From NCBI GenBank assembly GCA_951828235.1, contig OX639965.1, forward strand, positions 1,856,212 to 1,920,211: 64,000 nucleotides of DNA, read 5' to 3'. This document shows positions 33,323-41,036 of the stretch, one piece after another. The stretch's first letter is position 1. Every line of letters begins with the position of its first letter. The notes below the pieces were generated by a model. It did not search any database. It was not told the DNA's origin and saw only the letters and a list, made by a program, of their open reading frames with translations. Source of the stretch: an uncultured Gammaproteobacteria bacterium (lineage in GTDB: Bacteria > Pseudomonadota > Gammaproteobacteria > Steroidobacterales > Foliamicaceae). Position numbers and translations under genes: made by a program.

Positions 33323-34375
33323 TTGGCGCAAATCACCGTGCGTGAAATGCTGGACGCGGGCGTGCACTTCGGGCACCGGGCAAGGCACTGGAACCCGAAA
33401 ATGGCGCCTTTCATATATGGCGAACGCAACCAGCTTCACATAATCGATCTGGAGCAGACGGTACCGCTCTACAAGAAAACCTGTGAGTTCGTGCGATCGG
33501 TGGCGGCGCAGCGCGGCACCGTGCTGTTCGTCGGCACCAAGCGCGCCGCGCAACACGCGATCCGCAACGAGGCAACCCGCTGCGGCATGCCGTACGTCAG
33601 CCACCGCTGGCTGGGCGGCACGCTCACGAACCTCAAGACGATCAAGAAATCCATCGCCCGGCTGGAGGAGCTGGAGGCGCTGGATGACGACACCCTGCGC
33701 GAGCGCTTCACCAAGAAGGAAGCACTCGGAGTCAAGCGCGAACTGGCAAAGCTGAATCGTTCGCTGGGTGGAATCCGCTCCATGGACACGCTTCCCGACG
33801 CGGTCTTCATCATCGACCTGGAGCACGAGCGCATCGCCCTGAACGAAGCCAGGAAGCTCGGCATCCCGGTGGCCGCGGTGGTCGATACCAACTGCTCGCC
33901 GCAGGACGTGGATTACATGATTCCCGGCAACGACGACGCCATCCGCGCCGCTGAACTCTATGCGCGCGGAATCGCCGACGCGATTCTCAAGGGCCGCGAG
34001 GAAATGCCGGAAATCTCGCTCGGCGACGACGAGTTCGTGGAGCTGGACGAGTCGGGCAAGCCCATTGCGCGCAGCGGACGCCCGCGGTCAAGGGCCAAGA
34101 CTCCTGCGCGACTGCGTGGCGTGTCGCGGCGTATGCCCCGACGCACCGCGGCCGTTGCCCGCGAACGGGAAGACCGGGACGCGAAGCCCGCCGAGGCCGC
34201 GCCCCGGGTGGCGACCAAGCCCGCCGCCGCGGCGCCCGCAACGGCTCCTTCCGCAGAGGATGCGGAAGCGCCCGCAGCGGCTCCCGCCACAGACGATGCG
34301 GAGGCGCCCGCACCGGCTGCCGCCGAAGAGGGCACGGCGACAGCCGCACCACCGCCGGCCGAAGGGGAGGGCTAG
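33323..34375 (+). CDS. rpsB: 30S ribosomal protein S2 with a long Ala/Pro-rich tail
   Basis: The first ~235 residues are a standard S2: [84 protein letters not shown]. The start is TTG at 33323, which gives the family N-terminus M-A-Q; AGGAG lies 7 nt upstream. The protein is 350 residues, against about 241 in E. coli: the extra ~110 residues are first arginine-rich (about 245-280), then a low-complexity Ala/Pro/Glu tail. Followed by tsf after 3 bp, as in nearly all bacteria. Confidence 0.96.
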   Translation: MAQITVREMLDAGVHFGHRARHWNPKMAPFIYGERNQLHIIDLEQTVPLYKKTCEFVRSVAAQRGTVLFVGTKRAAQHAIRNEATRCGMPYVSHRWLGGTLTNLKTIKKSIARLEELEALDDDTLRERFTKKEALGVKRELAKLNRSLGGIRSMDTLPDAVFIIDLEHERIALNEARKLGIPVAAVVDTNCSPQDVDYMIPGNDDAIRAAELYARGIADAILKGREEMPEISLGDDEFVELDESGKPIARSGRPRSRAKTPARLRGVSRRMPRRTAAVAREREDRDAKPAEAAPRVATKPAAAAPATAPSAEDAEAPAAAPATDDAEAPAPAAAEEGTATAAPPPAEGEG

Positions 34376-34378
34376 CGA

Positions 34379-35251
34379 ATGGCGATTACTGCCGCCCAGG
34401 TCAAGGCCCTGCGCGAGTCGACCGGCGCGGGCATGATGGATTGCAAGCGTGCGCTGACCGAAACGAACGGCGACGCGGAAGCTGCGCGCAACCTGTTGCG
34501 AAAGCAGGGTGCGGCGGCCGCGGAGAAGAAGGCCTCGCGGGCTGCGGCAGAGGGCGTTATTGCATGGGCCGAGAATTCCGGCGCGATCGCCATCGCGGAA
34601 GTGAATTGCGAGACCGATTTCGTGGCGCGGCGCGAGGACTTTCGCCGCTACGCCGCGTCCATTGCGCAAACCGTGGCGGATCAGGCTCCCGCAAGCCTGG
34701 ACGGATTGCTGGCGCTTGAGGTGGACGGGCAGGCCCTTGAACAGACACGTCAGGATGCGGTGGCCCGGATCGGCGAGAACATTTCGGTGCGGCGCTTCGA
34801 GCGCATTGAGGCACAGGGCGAGACGTCCGTGTATTTGCACAACAACCGGATCGGTGTGGTCGTGGACATGCAGGGCGGCGACGCGGAACTGGGCAAGAAC
34901 ATCGCCATGCACGTGGCGGCGATGCGCCCGCAGCACGTATCTCCCGATGACGTGCCCGGCGAAATAGTCGAGCGGGAACGCGCTTTTTTGAGTGATCAGG
35001 CCGCCGAATCCGGAAAGCCTCCGGAAATCGTGGCGCGCATGGTGGAAGGGCGCTTGCGCAAGTTTCTCGACGGCATCTGCCTGACGGGGCAGATTTACGT
35101 GCGCGACAGCAAGCTCACGGTCGGCAAGCTGCTGTCCTCCCACAACGCCCGGGTGCACAGGTTCGTGCGCTTTGAGGTGGGAGAGGGTGTAGAGCGCCCC
35201 GCAAGCGATCCCGCCGAAGAGGTCGAGGCCCAGCTTCGCGAGCACAGGTGA
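34379..35251 (+). CDS. tsf: Translation elongation factor Ts
   Basis: Nucleotide-exchange factor for EF-Tu. The 290-residue protein starts with the UBA-like domain (AQVKALRESTGAGMMDCKRA, LTETNGDAEAARNLLRKQG) and contains the signature NCETDFVARREDFR that contacts EF-Tu, followed by the core and a C-terminal module. Length and organisation are standard. pyrH normally follows directly; here it is displaced by 2.8 kb. Confidence 0.97.
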   Translation: MAITAAQVKALRESTGAGMMDCKRALTETNGDAEAARNLLRKQGAAAAEKKASRAAAEGVIAWAENSGAIAIAEVNCETDFVARREDFRRYAASIAQTVADQAPASLDGLLALEVDGQALEQTRQDAVARIGENISVRRFERIEAQGETSVYLHNNRIGVVVDMQGGDAELGKNIAMHVAAMRPQHVSPDDVPGEIVERERAFLSDQAAESGKPPEIVARMVEGRLRKFLDGICLTGQIYVRDSKLTVGKLLSSHNARVHRFVRFEVGEGVERPASDPAEEVEAQLREHR

Positions 35252-35253
35252 GC

Positions 35254-35289
35254 GATTGGCTGGCAACGAGTCGGTGAGTGAGGGACCAG
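35254..35289. repeat. Direct repeat, left copy flanking the tsf-pyrH island
   Basis: Matches 37951-37986 at 31 of 36 bases in direct orientation. The right copy is the 3' end of the antitoxin gene plus the bases after its stop. The left copy directly follows the tsf stop codon. The pair brackets the entire inserted segment. Confidence 0.75.
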
Positions 35290-35619
35290 CAAGCCAGTCT
35301 TGATTTAGGCGGGAAACCGATTGCGGGCGACATCCTCGACCGCATCCGGAACGAGAGCCGCGACCAGGCCGAGAAGGGCCGCTGGTTCGAGCAGTTGTTC
35401 ATGCGGCTTGCGCTTCAGCAGCCCGAATTCGAGATCGAAGAAATCTGGCGCTGGCCCGATTGGCCCGAACGCGAAGCATTATTCTGCAAACACAGTGTTT
35501 CAAATATCAATAAAGTGAAGCTTGGCGGCAATGCTGCAGCCGGTCAAGCAGTGGGCGTCTCGCACCCGCTGAATACTGTCCAGATCAAACGTCACCTGAA
35601 GGTGTCAATGTCGAAGTGA
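35278..35619 (+). pseudogene. Remnant of a restriction-associated helicase N-terminus
   Basis: About 50 codons (roughly 35329-35480) encode a segment, DILDRIRNESRDQAEKGRWF, EQLFMRLALQQPEFEIEEIW, RWPDWPERE, that resembles the Mrr-like nuclease N-terminus of large DEAD/DEAH helicases in type ISP-like restriction systems (GxxFExL...VWxWxxWP pattern). The similarity then stops and unrelated codons run to the TGA at 35619. No helicase motifs exist, so this is a leftover fragment. Downstream, 35620-35689 is non-coding; a small hairpin CCCC-AAGAAAT-GGGG lies near 35625-35640. Family assignment is from pattern memory only. Confidence 0.5.
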
Positions 35620-35689
35620 ATTTTCCCCAAGAAATGGGGAGTATTACTTAAGCAGTGACAGAAGGATCATTCACAGTTCAGACCGCCCA

Positions 35690-37360
35690 TTACGTATAGC
35701 CTGCCTGCAGGCAAAGCCCGTCGATGGCGATGTTGTAGTCCATGCGCTCGCCGCCCCAGCCGCAGCGGGCAGTTTGGGTGTCGATAGCCAGACCGCGCGA
35801 CGCGTTGAACTCCGCCAGCCGCTCCGCGCCGTCCGCTGCGGAGGTGCTTCCTGACTCTGCGGAAGTGTTTTCGGGCTTTTCGCAGGTGTTTCCGGACCCA
35901 GCACAAGTGTTTCCGCGGAAACATTCCCCGTGGGGCCTGCCCGCCGGCGGGATCACCCGTCCGTCCGGACGCGTGAACTGGATCTCGCCGTCGCGCACGC
36001 GAACGCCATAGCCCCCTTCGTGCACCTGCCGGTGATGCTGAGAGCACAGGGTGACCAGGTTATCGAGCCTGGTCTCGCCGCCATCCGCCCAATGCCGGAT
36101 GTGGTGGGCATGCACATAGCGGGAACGGTCGCAGCCGGGGAAGCGGCAGCCGCCGTCGCGAACGCGCAGCGCACGCCGGATCGCCGGCGGCACGGCGCGG
36201 GTCCGGCGGCCCACCGCCAGCGGCTCGCCCTTCGCGCCTTCCACGACACCGACCAAAGCCCCGTCGCACCCCAGCCGCCGCGCCGTCTCCACGGCCACGA
36301 TATGGCCGCTGTCGAATTCCGCGCCGCTGCTCTCCGGCACGTCACGCAGCGCATCGTGGGCGATATGCACCACCACCTCGTGAGCGCCGTTGGCCGAACC
36401 CGAGCACTTCCCGGCCAGAAACCGTTCGAGGATGTGTTCCAGGGCATCCGCGCGCCGCTGACTTACACTACGCCGGGGTGTTTCCGCGGAAACATTTTCA
36501 GAGCCCGCATCCCAACACGGCGGCAGCGCGGGTCTCATCCGGGATGTTTCCGCGGAAACATCTGCGGGAACCGCCGCCGCATCAGCAGCATCCGCATCAG
36601 CCGCATCCGCCCCGGCACCCTCCGCATCTCCGGCCCGCTCCTCAAGCTGCGCGTGGGCCGCTTCCAGCGCCTTAAGCAGCATCTCGCCCACCTCGGGCGC
36701 CAGGCGTGCCTCCAGCCTGACGCTGCCGTCGCTTTCCCGCCAGCACTCCAGGTAGCGCCGCTCGTGCATGGCCTCGGCCTCGTCACGCTCGAGATAGCGC
36801 ACGGCCCGCCGAAACCCCCGCACCGTGCGTTCCACATGCGCGGCCGTGCCGTTCAGGGCGATGTTCAGCAGCGTGTCTTCCGTCGCCTCCGTCGCCACCC
36901 GTGTGAGCGCGCGGACTTTCGAATACGACAGGCGGCCCTCGCCGAAGGCGCCCGCGATCTTCGGTAGCGACGTCAAGGCGCGCGCCACGCGCACCTTTTC
37001 TCTCGCCGCCACCGGGCCGATGCCGCATTGCCAGCTCAGCCAGTGGGCGCAACTCGCTATGCCGTGCTGGGCCCAGCCCTCCCTGCGGTCGAACTCCGCG
37101 AGCAGGGCGAGAAAATGCGCGGTGGCCGCGTTGATGTGTCCCCACAATTGGGTGATCTCCGCCTCCAGTGCTTCGAGTGCGGCCTCTTCGCGTTGCCGCT
37201 CGGCCATGCGCACCTCGGCGTCCGGGTGGGGATACCGTGCTTTCCCAGCAGAGGGAGGCTCGACGGCGGCAGCGGGGGGAAGCTCTACCGAGCCGGCAAC
37301 AGTCGCCGGAATCTCAGCGTCGCGAACAGGGGCGGCGGAAGCAGTGCAGTGAAGGTCCAT
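35690..37360 (-). CDS. DUF222/HNH endonuclease protein
   Basis: A 556-residue protein with a DUF222 helical domain (about residues 60-320) and a C-terminal HNH nuclease module at about 405-447: C-R-F-P-G-C, HAHHIRHWADGG, and NLVTLCSQHHRQVHEGG. Such proteins are abundant in actinobacteria and scattered in proteobacteria; many are thought to be selfish or mobile, none is well characterised. ATG 37360 has GGAG 8-11 nt upstream. The coding sequence contains three copies of one 16-bp palindrome and a 4x21-bp tandem repeat. It sits in the island between tsf and pyrH, opposite to them. Confidence 0.88.
   Translation of the reverse strand: MDLHCTASAAPVRDAEIPATVAGSVELPPAAAVEPPSAGKARYPHPDAEVRMAERQREEAALEALEAEITQLWGHINAATAHFLALLAEFDRREGWAQHGIASCAHWLSWQCGIGPVAAREKVRVARALTSLPKIAGAFGEGRLSYSKVRALTRVATEATEDTLLNIALNGTAAHVERTVRGFRRAVRYLERDEAEAMHERRYLECWRESDGSVRLEARLAPEVGEMLLKALEAAHAQLEERAGDAEGAGADAADADAADAAAVPADVSAETSRMRPALPPCWDAGSENVSAETPRRSVSQRRADALEHILERFLAGKCSGSANGAHEVVVHIAHDALRDVPESSGAEFDSGHIVAVETARRLGCDGALVGVVEGAKGEPLAVGRRTRAVPPAIRRALRVRDGGCRFPGCDRSRYVHAHHIRHWADGGETRLDNLVTLCSQHHRQVHEGGYGVRVRDGEIQFTRPDGRVIPPAGRPHGECFRGNTCAGSGNTCEKPENTSAESGSTSAADGAERLAEFNASRGLAIDTQTARCGWGGERMDYNIAIDGLCLQAGYT
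35844..35927. repeat. Four 21-bp tandem repeats in the 3' part of the HNH gene
   Basis: Units begin at 35844, 35865, 35886 and 35907, each starting GTGTTT or GTGCTT. On the coding strand they encode diverging heptapeptides (GNTCAGS, GNTCEKP, ENTSAES, GSTSAAD). The last DNA unit carries the perfect palindrome at 35908-35923. Confidence 0.8.
36479..36560. repeat. Intragenic 16-bp palindromes TGTTTCCGCGGAAACA
   Basis: Perfect copies at 36479-36494 and 36545-36560, plus a third at 35908-35923, all inside the HNH gene. The first two are read as VSAET, the third in another frame as CFRGNT, so the DNA and not the peptide is what repeats. Confidence 0.9.
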
Positions 37361-37395
37361 TTCGAGGCTCCGTTCAGTCCGTTGAAGTCCCCCCA

Positions 37396-37424
37396 ACTAT
37401 AGCATGAATAATAAATAAAATCAA
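37396..37424 (-). promoter_or_regulatory. Promoter of the HNH gene
   Basis: On the minus strand TTGATT (37424-37419), a 17-bp spacer and TATAGT (37401-37396) form a good sigma-70 promoter; a start near 37389 leaves a ~29-nt leader with a GGAG ribosome site before ATG 37360. Confidence 0.65.
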
Positions 37425-37498
37425 TATTTTAATATTTATTTATTTTAATATTTATTTTCGGCCTTACGGTGTTCTTGACAGTGGGTTCTTGACAGTGG
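37402..37498. other. A+T-rich intergenic tract and 14-bp tandem repeat
   Basis: 37402-37456 is almost purely A/T, sharply unlike its GC-rich surroundings, with repeated AATATTTATT strings. It is followed by GTTCTTGACAGTGG twice in tandem (37471-37484, 37485-37498). It separates the HNH gene from the toxin-antitoxin remnant and holds both outward promoters. Confidence 0.8.
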
Positions 37499-37499
37499 G

Positions 37500-37528
37500 T
37501 TGACGGAAAATAGCGGATACGCTATAAG
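37500..37528 (+). promoter_or_regulatory. Toxin-antitoxin promoter with embedded operator
   Basis: TTGACG (37500-37505), a 17-bp spacer and TATAAG (37523-37528). The inverted repeat ATAGCG-GATA-CGCTAT (37510-37525) occupies the spacer and -10, ideal for autorepression by the downstream XRE antitoxin. Confidence 0.7.
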
Positions 37529-37534
37529 TTCATT

Positions 37535-37693
37535 GTGCAATGGACGGTTGAGACCTTTGAAGGTGTCGATGCCGAGATCGAATCCCTGCCGCCAGCGTTG
37601 AGCGCCCGGCTGGTTCGCCTTATGCCTGCCCGCGCGCTCCGCAAGGCGCGAAAAGCTTCGCAAGGCGCGAAAAAGAATGAAGGAGGTAATGCG
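37535..37693 (+). pseudogene. Internally deleted HigB/RelE-like (Gp49 family) toxin
   Basis: Starts at GTG 37535 with QWTVETFEGVDAEIESLPPA LSARLVRL in the spelling typical of phage-Gp49/HigB-like toxin N-termini (gap added here for readability). After about 30 residues it jumps to a lysine/arginine-rich tail (ALRKARKASQGAKKNE) that looks like such a toxin's C-terminus. About 60 central residues, including the expected RNase core, are missing, and no stop separates it from the antitoxin frame. It is therefore a dead toxin whose translation would continue in frame into the antitoxin. Confidence 0.6.
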
Positions 37694-37978
37694 ATGACGA
37701 AACTGGGCGATCTGAAAAGCCGGCTCATGGAGGACCCTCAGTTCCGGGAGGAATACGCGCGGGCTGAAGAGGAGTATGCGCTGGTTGAACAACTGGTTCG
37801 CGCCCGGACCGCGGCGAAGCTCACGCAAGCGGAGCTTGCCCGACGCCTCGGCACGACGCAGTCGGCGGTGGCGCGGCTGGAGGGCGGCCGGGTGTCACCG
37901 TCCATCGCCACGCTGCGCCGCTACGCCAAGGCTACGGGGACTCGGCTTATGGTTGGCTTGCAACGAGTTGGCGAGTGA
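37694..37978 (+). CDS. XRE-family antitoxin (HigA-like), orphaned
   Basis: A 94-residue protein; residues 30-90 form a helix-turn-helix (LVRARTAAKLTQAELARRLG, TTQSAVARLEGGRVSPSIAT). The start is ATG 37694 with a perfect AGGAGG 7 nt upstream, so it can be made independently even though it is in frame with the broken toxin. The protein would neutralise a Gp49/HigB toxin and repress its promoter at 37500-37528. With the toxin destroyed it may only serve as a regulator or as an antidote to related toxins elsewhere. Confidence 0.82.
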   Translation: MTKLGDLKSRLMEDPQFREEYARAEEEYALVEQLVRARTAAKLTQAELARRLGTTQSAVARLEGGRVSPSIATLRRYAKATGTRLMVGLQRVGE

Positions 37979-37986
37979 GGAACCAG
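37951..37986. repeat. Direct repeat, right copy flanking the tsf-pyrH island
   Basis: Right partner of 35254-35289 (31/36 identical). It covers the last codons and stop of the antitoxin gene. The shared sequence at both edges of the island could be a recombination scar or an older duplicated antitoxin end. Confidence 0.75.
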
Positions 37987-38030
37987 ATGAAGTGTTTTGT
38001 AGAATGCACGCCGGGTCGTGAAGAAGGTTC

Positions 38031-38822
38031 GTGAGTCATTTTGAAGAACGAGAGTCTGGCGGAACAGGTGACAGTTTGGCTTCGGTAGGACCGGTAAGCC
38101 CAGCTCCTTCGCTGCGCCGTATTTTGCTGAAGCTGAGCGGAGAGGCCCTGATGGGCCGGGAGTCGCACGGGATCGACATGTCGATGCTCGCGCGCATCGC
38201 CGGCGAAATCAAGGAACTTTCCGACCTGGGGGTTGAGACCGCCGTAGTGGTGGGCGGAGGCAACATCTTTCGCGGCGAGGGCCTGGCCCGGGCCGGTATG
38301 GACCGGGTAACCGCGGATCACATGGGAATGCTGGCCACGGTCATCAACGCGCTGGCGCTTCAGGACGCGCTGGAACGAGCGGGTACGGGCGTGCGGGTAA
38401 TGTCTTCCATGGCGGTGCGCGCCGTGTGCGAGGACTACATCCGTCGCCGCGCGCTCCGGCACCTGGAAAAGGGCAGGGTATGCATTTTCGCCGCAGGCAC
38501 CGGCAACCCCTATCTCTCAACCGACACGGCCGCCAGCCTGCGGGCGGTCGAAATCGGCGCCGAACTGCTCATCAAGGGCACCCAGGTGGACGGCGTGTAC
38601 TCGGCCGATCCGAACCTGCAGCCGGACGCCAAGCGGTATGAGCGGATCTCGCACGATCAGCTGATCGGCGCCCGCCTGGGCGTCATGGACTCAACGGCGG
38701 CGGTCATGTGCCGGGACAATGACTTGCCGATTCGCGTATATGATGTCGGCTCGCCCGGCTACCTGTTGCGTATCGTCAAGGGCGAGAATGTTGGAACTCT
38801 GGTAACCAGCGCCGCCGACTAG
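38031..38822 (+). CDS. pyrH: UMP kinase
   Basis: Phosphorylates UMP to UDP, an essential pyrimidine step. The 263-residue amino-acid-kinase-fold protein has [25 protein letters not shown], the substrate region [17 protein letters not shown], and [17 protein letters not shown]. It is about 22 residues longer than E. coli PyrH, because translation seems to start at the GTG at 38031 (GAAGAAGG upstream), giving a polar, non-conserved N-terminal extension; no later start with a ribosome site is visible before the core. This is the first core gene after the accessory island. Confidence 0.95.
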   Translation: MSHFEERESGGTGDSLASVGPVSPAPSLRRILLKLSGEALMGRESHGIDMSMLARIAGEIKELSDLGVETAVVVGGGNIFRGEGLARAGMDRVTADHMGMLATVINALALQDALERAGTGVRVMSSMAVRAVCEDYIRRRALRHLEKGRVCIFAAGTGNPYLSTDTAASLRAVEIGAELLIKGTQVDGVYSADPNLQPDAKRYERISHDQLIGARLGVMDSTAAVMCRDNDLPIRVYDVGSPGYLLRIVKGENVGTLVTSAAD

Positions 38823-38877
38823 CAACGGTTGTCCCTGACCGGCGCAAGGAGCGGCGTGGTTTGGGCAAGGGGGGCAA

Positions 38878-39435
38878 ATGATCGACGAACTTAAGGACGA
38901 TGCAATCGAGCGCATGGACAAGAGCGTGGCGGCACTGCGCGCAAACCTCTCCCGCCTGCGCACCGGCCGGGCCCACGCCGGCCTGATCGATCATTTGACG
39001 GCGCCTTACTACGGCGTCGATACGCCCCTGCGCCAGATCGCCAGCATCACCGTGGAGGACGCCCGCACGCTTGCCGTGTCCGCCTGGGAGGCGAGCATGG
39101 TTCAGCCCATAGAAAAGGCCATACGCGAGTCGGGGCTGGGATTCAATCCGGTCACCGCGGGCACGGTAATCCGTGTGCCGATTCCCGAGTTGACCGAAGA
39201 ACGCCGCCGCGAGCTGGTGCGGGTGGCGCGCCACGAGGCGGAAATGGGACGCGTGGCGGTTCGCAATATCCGGCGCGACGTGCTGGCCGACATCAAGCAG
39301 CTCGTCAAGGAAAAGATGGCCACGGAGGACGACGAACGGCGATCGGCGGACGAAGTGCAGAAAATCACTAACGCGCATGTTACGCAGATGGATGCCATGC
39401 TGGAGGAGAAGGAACGGGAAATCATGTCGATTTAG
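38878..39435 (+). CDS. frr: Ribosome recycling factor
   Basis: With EF-G it splits the post-termination ribosome. The 185-residue protein is standard in size and contains the conserved LRTGRAHAGLIDHLTAPYYG and ESGLGFNPVTAGTVIRVPIPELTEERRRELV split into normal family blocks; the long three-helix bundle continues to the C-terminus (MDAMLEEKEREIMSI). A GGGGGG run precedes ATG 38878 as ribosome site. Order pyrH-frr-uppS is conserved. Confidence 0.97.
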   Translation: MIDELKDDAIERMDKSVAALRANLSRLRTGRAHAGLIDHLTAPYYGVDTPLRQIASITVEDARTLAVSAWEASMVQPIEKAIRESGLGFNPVTAGTVIRVPIPELTEERRRELVRVARHEAEMGRVAVRNIRRDVLADIKQLVKEKMATEDDERRSADEVQKITNAHVTQMDAMLEEKEREIMSI

Positions 39436-39447
39436 CCGGATATTGTC

Positions 39448-40149
39448 GTGAGTGAGGCATTGCAGCATCTGGCGATCATCATGGACGGCAACGGCCGCTG
39501 GGCCGAACGGCTTGGCCGTCCGCGGTCGGCGGGTCATCGGGCGGGAGTGGACGCAGCGCGCAACATTGTCGAAGACTGCGCGCGCCGCGGTATTTCCGTG
39601 CTGACGCTGTTCGGGCTCAGCAGCGAAAACTGGCGGCGGCCGGAAGACGAAGTAAGCGAACTTATGACACTCCTCACCGAAAACCTGCGGCGGCACATGG
39701 GACTCCTGAACGACAACGGCATATGCCTCCGTTGCATCGGGGATCGCAGCCGGTTCTCCGGCGGCGTCCGTGCCGCGCTGGAAAAGGCCGAGGAGAGCAC
39801 CCGCCGGAATGACCGGATGCAACTGGTCGTGGCGCTTTCCTACGGTGGGCAGCAGGAAATCGTTCGCGTGGCGCAGGAGTTTGCCCGGGATGCGGCGCGC
39901 GGAGCGCTGGATCCGGACGAGATCGACCTGGAAACGTTTACGCTCCGCACCGGCCTGGCGGACCTGCCGCCGCCGGATTTCATGATTCGAAGCGGAGGTG
40001 AGCGCAGGCTCAGCAATTTCCTGCTCTGGCACCTGGCCTATACGGAGCTTTACTTCACTGAGGTGCTCTGGCCCGATTTCGGAACCGAGGAATTGCAGAC
40101 GGCGCTCGACGACTATGCGACGCGACATCGTCGATTCGGTACTGCATGA
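39448..40149 (+). CDS. uppS: Undecaprenyl diphosphate synthase (cis-prenyltransferase)
   Basis: Condenses isopentenyl diphosphate onto farnesyl diphosphate to make the C55 carrier for cell-wall and O-antigen synthesis. The 233-residue protein opens with LAIIMDGNGRWAERLGRPR, which contains the catalytic Asp and phosphate loop, and has LFGLSSENWRRP, then LPPPDFMIRSGGERRLSNFL and WPDF, all family hallmarks. Start is GTG at 39448. Its stop overlaps cdsA (ATGA). It requires IPP, so an isoprenoid pathway must be encoded elsewhere although dxr, ispD and ispF are absent from their usual places here. Confidence 0.97.
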   Translation: MSEALQHLAIIMDGNGRWAERLGRPRSAGHRAGVDAARNIVEDCARRGISVLTLFGLSSENWRRPEDEVSELMTLLTENLRRHMGLLNDNGICLRCIGDRSRFSGGVRAALEKAEESTRRNDRMQLVVALSYGGQQEIVRVAQEFARDAARGALDPDEIDLETFTLRTGLADLPPPDFMIRSGGERRLSNFLLWHLAYTELYFTEVLWPDFGTEELQTALDDYATRHRRFGTA

Positions 40150-40955
40150 GCCGGTTTCTGCCCCCAAGGCTCCTGACCGCGACAGTGCTGGTGGCTGCGA
40201 TCGTAGTCGCGAGCGTTTCCCCTCTCAGCCTGACGCTGGCCATGATCGGGCTGGTGCTTCTGCTTTGCTGGCGGGAGTGGCTGCGAATGGCGGGTCTGGC
40301 CGGGACCCTCGCCCGGTCAGCCGGGATTGTCCTGTTCGCCCTGGCCCTGGCCGTGCCGATTGCGATGCCGCCGCCCGGTGCGGTTTCGTACGCCGTCATG
40401 GCCCTGGGCGTGGCCTGGTGGGCGCTGGCGATCGTTTTGTTGCGCGGGTCGTTCAGTTCGATGGGCAACTCCATTGCCCTGGCCTACGGGCTCCTGGGTA
40501 TGGCGCCCGCCTGGCTGGCGGTACTGGCCATTTTCGGCAGCGGCAGGGGCGACCTGCTAATCCTGTTGCTGGTACTCGTCGCCGCGGCCGACACGGGGGC
40601 GTTCGTATTCGGCAAACTGCTGGGCCGGCGTCCGCTGGCTCCCGTCTTGAGCGGCGGCAAGACCGTGGAGGGCGCCGCAGGGGGGCTGGCGGTGGCGACG
40701 CTTGCGGGCTTTGCCGCATCTTTTTACCTGCAGCAATCGGCGCTGTTCTGGACATTGGGAGGGCTGGCGGTTGGAGGTTTGTCAATGCTCGGCGATCTGA
40801 CGGTAAGCATGTTCAAGCGGCGTGCGGGCCTGAAGGACAGTGGCCGGATGTTGCCGGGCCACGGGGGAATGCTGGACCGCATGGACAGCAGTATCGCCGC
40901 GGCCCCGCTGCTGGGATTGCTGGTGTTTCAGCCGGTGGGCTGGCTACCCCTTTAG
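40146..40955 (+). CDS. cdsA: Phosphatidate cytidylyltransferase (CDP-diacylglycerol synthase)
   Basis: Makes CDP-diacylglycerol, the substrate of the phosphatidyltransferases. A 269-residue, multi-helix membrane protein; the C-terminal signature SMFKRRAGLKDSGRMLPGHG-GMLDRMD is complete (hyphen added), and AAADTGAFVFGKLLGRR precedes it. It overlaps uppS by 4 bp. In most gammaproteobacteria dxr follows; here the next gene is rseP after 81 bp. Confidence 0.95.
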   Translation: MSRFLPPRLLTATVLVAAIVVASVSPLSLTLAMIGLVLLLCWREWLRMAGLAGTLARSAGIVLFALALAVPIAMPPPGAVSYAVMALGVAWWALAIVLLRGSFSSMGNSIALAYGLLGMAPAWLAVLAIFGSGRGDLLILLLVLVAAADTGAFVFGKLLGRRPLAPVLSGGKTVEGAAGGLAVATLAGFAASFYLQQSALFWTLGGLAVGGLSMLGDLTVSMFKRRAGLKDSGRMLPGHGGMLDRMDSSIAAAPLLGLLVFQPVGWLPL

Positions 40956-40968
40956 GCAGGGATAGCAA

Positions 40969-40999
40969 GGCTTGTTTTGGTAGCATAGAAAAACAAGCC
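40969..40999 (+). terminator. Hairpin in the cdsA-rseP gap
   Basis: GGCTTGTTTT (40969-40978) pairs with AAAACAAGCC (40990-40999), a 10-bp stem with an 11-nt loop. There is no T-run after it on the plus strand, so it is at best a weak or bidirectional terminator; it may instead mark the scar where dxr was lost. Confidence 0.35.
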
Positions 41000-41036
41000 G
41001 CGAAAGACCAACTTTAGATAGAGAATTCCCTCTGCC

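Noticed and set aside
35908..35923. Palindromes in the HNH gene as transcription terminators
   Set aside because: They lie within codons, lack loops and T-runs, and occur in different frames.
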